From contig NZ_SNYI01000001.1 in assembly GCF_004362865.1 (NCBI RefSeq), positions 744,001 to 808,000 on the forward strand: a stretch of 64,000 bases of DNA. The letters run 5' to 3'. The position numbers and the translations under genes are program-made. The stretch's first letter is position 1. Each line of letters starts with the position of its first letter. Shown in pieces: positions 52,599 to 61,869 of this stretch. The notes under the pieces are model-generated. The model ran no database searches and was not told where the DNA came from. It was given only the letters and a program-made list of their open reading frames with translations. This stretch comes from Zeaxanthinibacter enoshimensis (GTDB taxonomy: Bacteria; Bacteroidota; Bacteroidia; Flavobacteriales; Flavobacteriaceae).

Positions 52599-52633
52599 CT
52601 TAATCATTGCGTTCCCTGCTGTTAAAAGGGGTG
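52594..52633 (+). promoter_or_regulatory. Long-loop inverted repeat
   Basis: CACCCCTT pairs with AAGGGGTG around 24 bases. No T run follows, so it is more likely an operator or DNA-loop element than a terminator. Confidence 0.45.
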
Positions 52634-52639
52634 TTCCGG

Positions 52640-52660
52640 GTGATGTAATAGTTATGTAGT
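52640..52660 (-). promoter_or_regulatory. Operator-like element, right copy (inverted)
   Basis: GTGATGTA-N6-ATGTAGT, the reverse complement of the left element at 52539-52559 except for the six middle bases. Its right edge lies 33 bases before the -7 box of the susC promoter. Confidence 0.6.
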
Positions 52661-52662
52661 GG

Positions 52663-52700
52663 TTGTTGATGTCTTGTAGGGGTGCTGATTGCTATATTCG
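52663..52700 (+). promoter_or_regulatory. susC promoter
   Basis: TTGTTG at 52663-52668 and TATATTCG at 52693-52700 (seven of eight matching TAnnTTTG), spacer 23-24 bases, on the long side. Transcription would start near 52707, about 23 bases before ATG 52730. The long spacer fits an activator-dependent promoter. Confidence 0.5.
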
Positions 52701-52729
52701 TATTTATCTAACTCAATTATTGAACAATT

Positions 52730-55700
52730 ATGAATAAGCAAAGCAAATTTTTGCTGATCTGCCTACTGATGGTGCAGCTTGTTGTCCACGCGCAACAGGA
52801 GATCACAATCTCGGGTTCGGTATCTGACGCCGAGGGAGCGCCGCTCCCGGGGGCTAGTATTGTGGTAAAGGGTACTACAACAGGAACGCAGACAGATTTT
52901 GACGGGAATTACTCGCTCAGTAATGTTCCCGCGGATGGAACACTGCTGGTTTCTTACCTCGGATTCAGCAGCAAGGAAGTACAGGTTAATGGTCAGCAGG
53001 CCATTGATATTATACTACAGGAAGATGCAGAAGCACTGGATGAAGTCGTGGTAGTAGGTTACGGAGAAATTAAATCCAAAGACCTGACCTCGGCGATCAC
53101 AACCGTTAAATCGGAAGAATTAAAAGCCACACCAACCGGGCAGGCTATGCAGGCCTTGCAAGGGAAAGTAGCCGGACTGCAGATTGTAAGTAATGGTAGT
53201 CCCGGAGCTTCCCCAACCGTTCGGGTAAGGGGTATCGGTTCTTATAACACCGGGGCATCCGGTCCTCTCTATGTAGTGGATGGTGCTTTCTTTGATAACA
53301 TTGACTTTCTTAACCCTGCCGATATCGCCACGGTGTCCATTTTAAAGGATGCCTCTGCAGCGGCTATCTACGGGGTCCGTGCAGCGAACGGGGTGGTGTT
53401 GATCGAAACCAAGTCAGGTAGCCTGAACCAGAAACCGGAAATTACATATGACGGGTACACTGGATACCAGGTAGCTCAGAACGTTTTAAAGGTGGCCAAT
53501 GCAGAACAATTTACGACCATCGCCCTGGAGTCGGGTTCTGCGCCTGATGCCCAGTTCATCCTGAATGCCATGCAGCGCTATGGCCGTAGCCGGATCAATC
53601 CTAATGTTCCCGCTGTTAATACCGATTGGTATGATGAAATAATTCGCACCGCTCCAATACAGAACCACAGTTTCGGAGTTACCGGGGGAGGTGATAATGC
53701 CAGCTACTCTATCGGGGCCAATTACTTTGCCCAGGAAGGGTTGCTGAAGATGAAGAACGAATACGAGCGGTTTAACCTCAGAAGTAAAATAGACTTCCAG
53801 GTTACTGACCGGTTCAGGATCGGCGCGAATGCTGTCCTGAGTAATGCAACCCGTTTTGACCCTGAGAACTCGGCCTGGAGGCAGGCATATTATGCCGTGC
53901 CAATTCTGCCGGTACTGGATCCTTCCAATACCGCAGCGGAACCAGTCCCATACGCCAATGCGCAGGACCTGGGGTACAGGGGGGGACAAAACCCGTTTCC
54001 CACGCTGGAATTCAGTGAAAATCGGTCCAAGATCAGGAACGTAGTGGCAAATTTCTTCGCAGAAGTAGACCTGGTTCCGGATCACCTGGTTTTTAAAACG
54101 GCTTATAACCATAATTTTGAAACCATAGATACACGAGAAGTAAGGCTGCCTTACTTTATAGGAAATAACTTCCAGAGAGAGGACGCTTCCCTCTTTAAAA
54201 GAAACATCACCATTTCTAACCAGATATGGGATAATACCTTAACTTATAGTGACCAATTCGGGAAACACAGTGTGACCGTACTGGGAGGTACCTCTTTCAG
54301 GGATGAAGCATTTGACCTCATCCAGGCAAGGGGACTTAATTTCCCCCTCAGTGGAGAGGAGGCTTATTTTATAGACCAGGCCCAGACCATCGTAGAAGAT
54401 GATGTCCGGGATGGCGGCGCCAGGGAATACGGGTTCTCAGCTTTTTCCAGGGTCTCTTATAACTATGACGGGCGTTACCTGCTGTACGGAACTTTCCGGG
54501 CAGATGGCACCAATAAATACCAGGAAAAATGGGGTTACTTCCCCACCATTGGAGCGGGATGGGTTGTATCTGAAGAATCCTTTATGAAAGATAACGGGTT
54601 ATTCAATTTCCTTAAACTCCGCGGTAGCTGGGGAAAACTGGGGAATGATAAGGTTCCTTCCAGTGAAGGCTCTATCACCTCGGAGGTGGTTACCACAGCC
54701 CTGGGTGATACCCGTTACAGTGGGGTACTGACCAACAGTGATTTTACTGCCCTGAAATGGGAAGTTACCGAGGAGATCAATGCAGGTATTTCTGCGGTGA
54801 TCTTTGACAACCTCTCTATCGAGGCAGATTATTATGTGCGGGACACAGAAGATGCAGTAATTCCTGTATTACGCCCGCTTATCCCCGGGTCTATCCGGCG
54901 GAATGTTGGTGAAATAAGAAATAGTGGACTGGAACTAGCTCTCACGTGGAATAAAAGGGTCTCTGAGGATTTCAGCTACCAGGTATCGGCAAATTTTGCT
55001 TCCCTGGAAAACGAAGTACTAGCACTTGGAGGGCAGGAGTTCCTGGACGCCGGTACGGCAGAATTCAGACAGCGTTCCATTATAGGTGGGCCTATATTCG
55101 GGTTTTACGGAAGAGAAGTTATAGGGGTTTACCAGAATGATGCCGAAGTGCAGGCTGACCCGGTGGCGGTTGCGAATAACCTGCAACCCGGTGATTTCAA
55201 ATACAGGGACCTGAATGGCGACGGAGATATTACCGACGATGACCGGAGTGTAATAGGCTCGTTCTTACCTACCTATTCCTTTGGTTTCAACTTTGGGCTT
55301 AATTATAAGGGCTGGGATTTTTCCGCCAGTGCCTTAGGACAAGGAGGTAATAAGATCCTGAACCGGAAACGGGGTGAAGTCATCTTCACCAACGATACAA
55401 ACATTGACCGTGATTTCGCAATCAACAGGTGGCATGGGGAAGGGACCACGAATTCCTATCCTTCGGCTGCCGGGATCCGGAAAGGATGGAACCAACGTCT
55501 GAGTACATACTACGTAGAAGACGGCGATTTCTTCCGTATACAGAACATAACCCTGGGTTATACGATCGCTGCCCAGAAAGGCCTGCCGGAAACGAGGATC
55601 TACCTTACGGCAGAGAAACCTTTAACGGTCTTTGATTACAACGGGTTTAACCCCGAAGTAGCCGATGGTATCGATAACCAGACTTACCCTATCCCGGCGG

Positions 55701-55732
55701 TTTATACCATGGGCGTGAATATAAAAATCTAA
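52730..55732 (+). CDS. SusC/RagA family TonB-linked outer-membrane transporter
   Basis: Imports oligosaccharides bound by its SusD partner. 1000 residues. Signal peptide LLICLLMVQLVVHAQ, a CarboxypepD_reg-like domain (about 25-105: VSDAEGAPLPGASIVVKGTTTGTQTDFDG), the signature DEVVVVGYGEIKSKDLTSAI (about 106-125), the plug (about 120-225: VRGIGSYNTGASGPLYVVDG, AASAAIYGVRAANGVVLIETK-like segment), and a 22-strand barrel ending AVYTMGVNIKI. It is the first gene of the utilisation operon, with SusD following after 10 bases. The glycan is inferred from the downstream GH144 enzymes. Confidence 0.96.
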   Translation: MNKQSKFLLICLLMVQLVVHAQQEITISGSVSDAEGAPLPGASIVVKGTTTGTQTDFDGNYSLSNVPADGTLLVSYLGFSSKEVQVNGQQAIDIILQEDAEALDEVVVVGYGEIKSKDLTSAITTVKSEELKATPTGQAMQALQGKVAGLQIVSNGSPGASPTVRVRGIGSYNTGASGPLYVVDGAFFDNIDFLNPADIATVSILKDASAAAIYGVRAANGVVLIETKSGSLNQKPEITYDGYTGYQVAQNVLKVANAEQFTTIALESGSAPDAQFILNAMQRYGRSRINPNVPAVNTDWYDEIIRTAPIQNHSFGVTGGGDNASYSIGANYFAQEGLLKMKNEYERFNLRSKIDFQVTDRFRIGANAVLSNATRFDPENSAWRQAYYAVPILPVLDPSNTAAEPVPYANAQDLGYRGGQNPFPTLEFSENRSKIRNVVANFFAEVDLVPDHLVFKTAYNHNFETIDTREVRLPYFIGNNFQREDASLFKRNITISNQIWDNTLTYSDQFGKHSVTVLGGTSFRDEAFDLIQARGLNFPLSGEEAYFIDQAQTIVEDDVRDGGAREYGFSAFSRVSYNYDGRYLLYGTFRADGTNKYQEKWGYFPTIGAGWVVSEESFMKDNGLFNFLKLRGSWGKLGNDKVPSSEGSITSEVVTTALGDTRYSGVLTNSDFTALKWEVTEEINAGISAVIFDNLSIEADYYVRDTEDAVIPVLRPLIPGSIRRNVGEIRNSGLELALTWNKRVSEDFSYQVSANFASLENEVLALGGQEFLDAGTAEFRQRSIIGGPIFGFYGREVIGVYQNDAEVQADPVAVANNLQPGDFKYRDLNGDGDITDDDRSVIGSFLPTYSFGFNFGLNYKGWDFSASALGQGGNKILNRKRGEVIFTNDTNIDRDFAINRWHGEGTTNSYPSAAGIRKGWNQRLSTYYVEDGDFFRIQNITLGYTIAAQKGLPETRIYLTAEKPLTVFDYNGFNPEVADGIDNQTYPIPAVYTMGVNIKI

Positions 55733-55742
55733 AAAATTGATC

Positions 55743-57281
55743 ATGAAAATAATTAACAAAATTAAGGCATCCACACTCTTACTCTTGCTAGGGGTAATGA
55801 TCATGGGATGCACGGATAAACTCGATGAGCCCCAGCTGAACAATAATTTCGCAGGGGGAACCGACTTTACGAAAACCGAGGACATGGGACTTTCCCTTGT
55901 TGGAGCTTACGCTGCCTTCCAGTCAAGAGGTTGGGAACAACCCCTGCTCCTGGCCGTGAGGGGAGACGATGTGAATGCAGGCGGATTGGGCGACCAGCAG
56001 GATTTTGCCGAAACAGACCTTTACAACTATAACAAGGATTACTGGATGTACAACTCGCTCTGGGAAAATATGTATGTGGATATCATCTCCACGCATACTG
56101 CCATGGAGCAGATAGAACGTTACCAGCAGGCCGCGGATGAACGCGGGAAAGCCCTGGGAGATCAATATATCGCAGAAGCCAAAGTATTGCGGGCCATGAT
56201 GCTCTTGCAATTATCCCAGACCTGGGGAGATGTCTTTATCCCGACATCCTCAGATACCGGGGAATTGAAAGACCTCGAGGAAGTGCCTACCAAGGCTGAG
56301 GTAATGCAACACATCTCTGACCAGATGGACGAGGCTATCCCTTTCCTGGTAGATATGCATCCTAACCAAAGGGTAGATTTCCCCGGCGGAGCTACAGTCT
56401 ATACTGCTCTTGCTATTAAAGCCCTGGCCAACCAGGAGCTGGAGAATTACGGGGTAGTAGCAGAGGCCACAGGAAGGATCATCAATTCCGGTCTTTTCAG
56501 CCTGTACCCTGATTATTACGAGCTGTTTAAGATTCCGGGTAAACTCAGTGACGAAAGCATTCTGGACCTGCAGTATTCTGATTTCGGGCAGGGAGAAGGG
56601 GACCGGGAGGCACATCTTTATGCTCCTTATGGTCCACAGAACTGGACACCTGCTGTAGAAGGGGCCGCCAGTGGATGGGGCTTCTTTGAGCCGAGTATGA
56701 AGTTCATAAAATTCATGCTGGACCGGGGAGAGACCGTGAGGCTGGAAACCAGTGTACTGTTTACAGACCGTGGTATTGCTGAATTGCAGCAAGATCCCGC
56801 TTACAGTGACCTGCCTGCATTTGTCTCGAACACTACCCGTGACGGGGACGTGATCAATGATTATGCAAGGGCATTATTTGCCAGCGGCAAGCACTATCTT
56901 CCGTCTAACCAGCTGATCCCGGGCCGTACCGCATATGGTAGTAATAAGAATTTTAACGTGATCCGCTACGCGGAGATCCTGCTGATGTATGCAGAGGCGG
57001 TCTTGCATGGAGCTACGCCAACGGCCATGAGTGCTGACCAGGCGGTGAACCAGGTGCGTGCCAGGGCAGGAATGCCGGCTATTTCCGGGGTAACCCTGGA
57101 CCAGGTTGTCGCAGAAAAATTTGCGGAACTGGGTATGGAATGGGGGAAACGCTATTTTGACCTGCTTCGTTTAGAACGCTACAGCGAACTTAATTACGAC
57201 GGGCGCACTTTCAGCGAAAGTAAGAGCTTCCTGCCTTATCCACAGGCCCAGGTAGACCAGTTCCCTATACTAACTAACTAG
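55743..57281 (+). CDS. SusD/RagB family glycan-binding lipoprotein
   Basis: Surface lipoprotein lid of the SusC transporter. 512 residues from ATG 55743 (the TTG at 55737 is an artefact two codons earlier). Lipobox GVMIMGC (Cys22), then an all-helical TPR-rich SusD fold: MGLSLVGAYAAFQSRGWEQPLL, ALANQELENYGVVAEATGRIINSGLFSLYPDYYELF in pattern, RYAEILLMYAEAVLHGA, and the C-terminal RYFDLLRLERYSELNYDGRTFSESKSFLPYPQ. It lies immediately after susC. Confidence 0.95.
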   Translation: MKIINKIKASTLLLLLGVMIMGCTDKLDEPQLNNNFAGGTDFTKTEDMGLSLVGAYAAFQSRGWEQPLLLAVRGDDVNAGGLGDQQDFAETDLYNYNKDYWMYNSLWENMYVDIISTHTAMEQIERYQQAADERGKALGDQYIAEAKVLRAMMLLQLSQTWGDVFIPTSSDTGELKDLEEVPTKAEVMQHISDQMDEAIPFLVDMHPNQRVDFPGGATVYTALAIKALANQELENYGVVAEATGRIINSGLFSLYPDYYELFKIPGKLSDESILDLQYSDFGQGEGDREAHLYAPYGPQNWTPAVEGAASGWGFFEPSMKFIKFMLDRGETVRLETSVLFTDRGIAELQQDPAYSDLPAFVSNTTRDGDVINDYARALFASGKHYLPSNQLIPGRTAYGSNKNFNVIRYAEILLMYAEAVLHGATPTAMSADQAVNQVRARAGMPAISGVTLDQVVAEKFAELGMEWGKRYFDLLRLERYSELNYDGRTFSESKSFLPYPQAQVDQFPILTN

Positions 57282-57295
57282 AAATACAGCAGATC

Positions 57296-59050
57296 ATGAG
57301 ACATCTAAAATATATACTAAGCTCCGTTATGGCTCTTTTCCTTTGGTTAAGTTGCGATACGGGGATAGACCCTATTACTAAACTAGAGCCGGGTACGGAT
57401 GCTACGGCTCCCCAGGTTACCATCAACTACCCTACCGAAGGGACCAAGATCAAGGTGCTTGAAGCAAAGACTTCAGTAACTATCGATTTTGAAGTGACCG
57501 ATGATATCGAAGTAGCCAGGATCGTGGTTCTGATGGATGGCCAGCAGATCGCCAGCTATTCCGAGTTCAAGGATTACAGGCGCGTACTGGTTGATGACCT
57601 GGTGTATGACCAGGTGACCGATGGCAGTCACGAACTTACGGTCAGGGCCACAGACCTGGACGGAAAAGAAACGGCAGCCACAGTTAATTTTGAAAAAGAA
57701 CCGGCTTATACGCCTTTATTTGCCGGGGAGGTTCTCTACATGCCTTTTGATGGAGATTATACGGATCTTATCAGCATTGCGCAGGCAGCAAAAGTAGGTA
57801 CTCCGGGATTTGCCGGGGAATCTGTCCTGGGAACCAACGCTTTCCAGTCGGCTACTGATTCCTACCTGACATTTCCTGCCGAGGAATTCAAGGGAACCGA
57901 GTTTTCCGCAGCTTTCTGGTATAAGGTCAGTTCCAGCCCGGACAGGGCCGGGATACTGGTGGCCGGGGACGATGCTGATGACCGCAACCAGGGCTTCCGA
58001 TTGTTCCGTGAAGGTGGGGCAGACAGCCAGACCCTTAAACTGAATGTGGGTACCGGTAACGGTGAGAGTTGGAATGATGGAGGAGTGCTCGATGTCACCG
58101 CCGGGGAGTGGGTCCATGTGGCTTTTTCCATCGGTCCGGACATGAGTACGGTGTACTTTAACGGGCAGGCTGTTCGGAGTTCGGCCATGGCCAGCCCGAT
58201 AGACTGGACAGGGGTGAATAGTATTACCATTGGTTCAGGCGGAGAGACCTTCGGATACTGGGGGCATAACTCGGACAGCAGTCCTATGGACGAACTCCGT
58301 TTCTTCAACAAAGCTCTGACTGAAGCCGAAGTTCAGAATCTTATCAGTACGACCAACCCCTATACCGGTGAATTTGAAGGAGAGATGTTCTACCTGCCTT
58401 TTGACGGGGATAATAAGGAGTTGTTCAGCGCGACCGAGGCCACGGCGATCGGGAACCCGGGGAATACTACGGAAAGTGTAGAAGGTTCGGGTGCCTATAG
58501 CGGGGCAGCAGATTCTTACCTGACCTTCCCTGCGGATGAGTTAACCACGGAGGAGTTCTCTGCATCTTTCTGGTATAATGTGAATGCTGACCCGGACAGG
58601 GCGGGGATCCTTGTAATGGGCCCCGAGGATACCGGTAATGCAGGGTATCCAGATGTACAGAACCTGAGAACCAGTGGGTTCCGTTTCTTCCGGGAAGGAA
58701 GTGCAGATAACCAGGTCTTTAAGCTGAATGTTGGTAATGGGTCTGCTGACAGCTGGTTTGACGGGGGAGCGGCTGCTTCCCTGGACCCGGCTACTGCCGG
58801 TTGGGTACACATGGCCTTTACGATCTCGGGATCGCAGGTCACGGTATACTTTGACGGGGAGATCGTTTCCCAGGGAGATTTTTCCGGGATAGATTGGACT
58901 GGGGTTGACTTGCTTGCGATAGGTTCCGGGGCTCCGCGATTTACAGAATGGGGTCACTTGTCTGACCAAAGCAGCCTGGATGAATTACGCTTGTTCAGCA
59001 AAGCCCTGACACAGGAAGAGGTACAGGCTATCCGTAACTCTGACTTGTAA
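57296..59050 (+). CDS. Surface glycan-binding lipoprotein with two LamG domains
   Basis: A 584-residue lipoprotein (lipobox LWLSC, Cys20). Residues about 35-130 form an Ig-like domain (APQVTINYPTEGTKIKV, VRATDLDGKETAATVNFEKE). Then come two LamG (concanavalin A-like) modules that look like recent duplicates: about 140-350 and 360-582, both with VLYMPFDGD/MFYLPFDGD, SATDSYLTFPAEE/GAADSYLTFPADE, FSAAFWYKV/FSASFWYNV, AGILV, GFRLFREG/GFRFFREG, LKLNVG, WNDGG/WFDGG, VHVAF/VHMAF and MDELRFFNKALT/LDELRLFSKALT. It fills the place where surface glycan-binding proteins lie in utilisation loci. No catalytic residues are evident. Confidence 0.85.
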   Translation: MRHLKYILSSVMALFLWLSCDTGIDPITKLEPGTDATAPQVTINYPTEGTKIKVLEAKTSVTIDFEVTDDIEVARIVVLMDGQQIASYSEFKDYRRVLVDDLVYDQVTDGSHELTVRATDLDGKETAATVNFEKEPAYTPLFAGEVLYMPFDGDYTDLISIAQAAKVGTPGFAGESVLGTNAFQSATDSYLTFPAEEFKGTEFSAAFWYKVSSSPDRAGILVAGDDADDRNQGFRLFREGGADSQTLKLNVGTGNGESWNDGGVLDVTAGEWVHVAFSIGPDMSTVYFNGQAVRSSAMASPIDWTGVNSITIGSGGETFGYWGHNSDSSPMDELRFFNKALTEAEVQNLISTTNPYTGEFEGEMFYLPFDGDNKELFSATEATAIGNPGNTTESVEGSGAYSGAADSYLTFPADELTTEEFSASFWYNVNADPDRAGILVMGPEDTGNAGYPDVQNLRTSGFRFFREGSADNQVFKLNVGNGSADSWFDGGAAASLDPATAGWVHMAFTISGSQVTVYFDGEIVSQGDFSGIDWTGVDLLAIGSGAPRFTEWGHLSDQSSLDELRLFSKALTQEEVQAIRNSDL

Positions 59051-59087
59051 CCACATATTATAATATTAACCTAATGGTGATCCGGAA

Positions 59088-59106
59088 GGCCTGTTACCCG
59101 CAGGCC
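59088..59106 (+). repeat. Hairpin between the glycan-binding and GH144 genes
   Basis: GGCCTG-TTACCCG-CAGGCC, a 6-bp stem with a 7-base loop, followed 12 bases later by GATTTTT. It may be a weak terminator or RNA processing site that keeps susC/susD/LamG mRNA more abundant than the enzyme mRNA. Confidence 0.45.
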
Positions 59107-59135
59107 TGCCCCACCAGATTTTTGAGTTAGTTTTC

Positions 59136-60506
59136 ATGAAGTTAATTTTAATTTCAATGGCCGTAGCATCCGTATTATTCGGGTGCAACGGCCTTAATTC
59201 AGAGAAGAAAGAACATGGGAAACATTCTGCCATGCCGGCTTCGGAGTGGTCAGAATCCCAGTTGTTAGATACTGTGCAGTACCAGACCTTCAATTATTTC
59301 TGGGATGGTGCGGAACCCACCTCCGGCCTTGCGCGGGAGCGGATCCATATGGACAGTATATATCCTACCCATGATCGCAATATCATAACCACAGGGGGTT
59401 CCGGGTTTGGACTGATGGCTATCCTCGTAGGGGTAGAAAGAGGTTTTATAAGCCGGGAGCAAGCCGTGGAAAGACTGGAGAAAGCCGTTGATTTCCTGGC
59501 CAGAGCAGACCGTTTTCACGGTGCCTGGCCCCACTGGCTGACTCCTGAAGGTAAAGTAGCTCCCTTTAGTGCAAAGGATGATGGGGGTGACCTGGTAGAA
59601 ACCGCTTTCCTGGTCCAGGGGTTACTGACCGTAAAAGAATACTTTGAGGGAGGCTCAGAAAGGGAACAGCAGCTTGCTGATCGCATCCAGCAATTATGGG
59701 AAGAAGTAGAATGGGACTGGTACACCAAAGGAGGCGAAGATGTGCTGTACTGGCACTGGTCGCCTCAGCATGGCTGGGATATGAATTTCCCGGTTGGCGG
59801 ATATAATGAGGCGCTGATCATGTATGTCCTTGCTGCGGCCTCGCCTACCCACCCCGTCAGCAAAGAAGTTTATGAGAAAGGATGGGCATTAAACGGCAAA
59901 ATTGCTGAGGATACAACGTATTATGGTTTGGAAACAGAGCTCAATCATTACGAACACGATGCAGCTCCTGTCGGGCCCTTGTTCTGGGCGCATTATTCTT
60001 ACCTGGGCCTGGATCCAAACGGGCTCAGTGACCAATACGGGGATTACTGGAAACTGAACCGTAACCACGCACTTATACACTACAGGCACAGCCTGGAAAA
60101 TCCACAGGGATATAAGGGCTATGGAAAAAACCTTTGGGGACTGACCTCCAGCTACTCTATGAAAGGGTATGCCGGTCACCGTCCCGACAAGGATCTTGGC
60201 GTCATCTCCCCCACTGCCGCCTTGTCTTCCATGCCCTATACCCCTGAAGAAAGCAAACAGTTCCTTCGCTACATGTACTCCGAGCAGGATTCACTGATAG
60301 GAAGGTTTGGCCCTTATGATGCTTTCAGCCTGGAAGCAGGTTGGTCTCTCCCCAGGTATTTGGCCATCGACCAGGGACCTATCCCGGTGATGATAGAAAA
60401 TTACCGGAGCGGCCTGCTGTGGAAGCATTTTATGAAGAACAAAGATCTTCATAACGGCTTGAGGAAATTAGGATTCAAGAGCCCTTACCTTAAGGAAGAT
60501 GAATAG
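59136..60506 (+). CDS. GH144-type glucanase (glucoamylase-family lipoprotein), copy 1
   Basis: A 456-residue lipoprotein (lipobox VLFGC, Cys17) with an (alpha/alpha)6 barrel. Family segments: TVQYQTFNYFWDGAEPTSGLARER, TGGSGFGLMAILVGVERGFISREQAVERL, ADRFHGAWPHWLTPEGKV, DDGGDLVETAFLVQGLLTV, DVLYWHWSPQHGWDMNFPVGGYNEALIMYVLAAASP, GPLFWAHYSYLGLDPNGL, GLTSSY and the final AIDQGPIPVMIENYRSGLLWKHFM. Characterised GH144 members are endo-beta-1,2-glucanases that release sophorose or short oligomers. Older names call this domain glucoamylase. The next gene overlaps by 8 bases. Confidence 0.85.
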   Translation: MKLILISMAVASVLFGCNGLNSEKKEHGKHSAMPASEWSESQLLDTVQYQTFNYFWDGAEPTSGLARERIHMDSIYPTHDRNIITTGGSGFGLMAILVGVERGFISREQAVERLEKAVDFLARADRFHGAWPHWLTPEGKVAPFSAKDDGGDLVETAFLVQGLLTVKEYFEGGSEREQQLADRIQQLWEEVEWDWYTKGGEDVLYWHWSPQHGWDMNFPVGGYNEALIMYVLAAASPTHPVSKEVYEKGWALNGKIAEDTTYYGLETELNHYEHDAAPVGPLFWAHYSYLGLDPNGLSDQYGDYWKLNRNHALIHYRHSLENPQGYKGYGKNLWGLTSSYSMKGYAGHRPDKDLGVISPTAALSSMPYTPEESKQFLRYMYSEQDSLIGRFGPYDAFSLEAGWSLPRYLAIDQGPIPVMIENYRSGLLWKHFMKNKDLHNGLRKLGFKSPYLKEDE

Positions 60507-61869
60507 GTTTTGGTACATAGCGTTACTGGCCCTGCTGTTTAGTACGGGCTGCGGGAAGGACGATTACACCTATACCCCGGTTCCATTCCCGGAACCTGAT
60601 GCCGGCCCTCCCCCGATTTCGGATGAGGAATTGCTGGACCTGACCCAGGAAACGACCTTCAGATATTTCTGGGATTTCTCAGAAGAAAATTCAGGAGCAG
60701 CCCGGGAAAGATTCCATCCCGCTGAACCTTCCCATGATGCGAATACCGTGACTACCGGAGGAACGGGTTTTGGTCTTATGGCTATCCTGGTAGGAATGGA
60801 ACGTGGCTATGTCAGCAGGGAGGAAGGAGTGGAACGACTCGGAAAAATTTTGAGTTTCCTCGAATCTGCAGACCGGTTCCACGGTGCCTGGCCTCACTGG
60901 ATGGATGGCCGCAATGGCAATGTCATCCCTTTCAGTCCTCAGGATGATGGGGGCGACCTGGTAGAGACCGCCTTCCTGGTACAAGGCCTCATCTGTGTAA
61001 AGGAATACCTCGAGGAAGGCACGGATACGGAAAAGCAACTTGCCGTCAAGGCTGATGCCTTGTGGAAAGGCGTGGAATGGAACTGGTATACGCAGGGCGA
61101 GAACAGTCTTTACTGGCACTGGAGTCCTACACACCAGTTTGCTATGAATTTTCCGCTGAGGGGTTATAATGAAGTGCTGGTGACCTATGTACTGGCAGCT
61201 GCTTCCCCGGATCACGGTATTTCCAGGGAGGTCTATGAAAAAGGATGGGCGAGGGATGGTAATATTCGTTCTGCCAGGGAGCAATACGGGTTGCCCTTAC
61301 TGGTAAACCATAACGGGGCAGAAACTTACGGGGGTCCCCTTTTCTGGGCGCATTACTCGTACCTGGGGCTGGATCCTGTCGGACTCTCCGATGCCTTTGT
61401 CGATTATGGCCAGGTAAACATTAACCACAGTAAGATCAATTACCAGTACGCCCTGGATAACCCTAAAGGGTTCCGGGATTATGGAAAGGATTGTTGGGGC
61501 CTTACCGCCAGCTATTCCCGTAATGCCGATGGTAGTATAGGCTACAATGCCCATCACCCGGCAAATGATGTAGGCGTGATCTCGCCGACGGCCGCTATAT
61601 CATCGATCCCCTATACTCCACAGGAATCCCTGAGCGCCCTGCATTATTTCTATAAGAATAAGGACAAATTGCTGGGCCCGGCAGGATTCTACGATGCTTT
61701 CAGCCCGGAATACAATTTCTGGGTTGCAGAACGCTACCTGGCTATTGACCAGGGACCGATCATTATTATGATAGAGAACTACAGGACCGGTTTATTATGG
61801 AACTTATTTATGCAGAATGATGAAGTGAAAGCTGGTCTGACAAAATTAGGATTTTCATATGGAGGCTAA
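60499..61869 (+). CDS. GH144-type glucanase (glucoamylase-family lipoprotein), copy 2
   Basis: A 456-residue lipoprotein (lipobox FSTGC, Cys18, followed by GKDD, a possible surface-export signal). It has the same architecture and almost the same length as copy 1, with TTGGTGFGLMAILVGMERGYVSREEGVERL, ADRFHGAWPHWMDGRNGNV, DDGGDLVETAFLVQGLICV, WHWSPTHQFAMNFPLRGYNEVLVTYVLAAASP and AIDQGPIIIMIENYRTGLLWNLFM. The two share most motifs but differ in loops, so they are diverged tandem duplicates that may cut different chain lengths. It overlaps copy 1 by 8 bases and the esterase gene by 11, so translation of the set is coupled. Confidence 0.85.
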   Translation: MNRFWYIALLALLFSTGCGKDDYTYTPVPFPEPDAGPPPISDEELLDLTQETTFRYFWDFSEENSGAARERFHPAEPSHDANTVTTGGTGFGLMAILVGMERGYVSREEGVERLGKILSFLESADRFHGAWPHWMDGRNGNVIPFSPQDDGGDLVETAFLVQGLICVKEYLEEGTDTEKQLAVKADALWKGVEWNWYTQGENSLYWHWSPTHQFAMNFPLRGYNEVLVTYVLAAASPDHGISREVYEKGWARDGNIRSAREQYGLPLLVNHNGAETYGGPLFWAHYSYLGLDPVGLSDAFVDYGQVNINHSKINYQYALDNPKGFRDYGKDCWGLTASYSRNADGSIGYNAHHPANDVGVISPTAAISSIPYTPQESLSALHYFYKNKDKLLGPAGFYDAFSPEYNFWVAERYLAIDQGPIIIMIENYRTGLLWNLFMQNDEVKAGLTKLGFSYGG

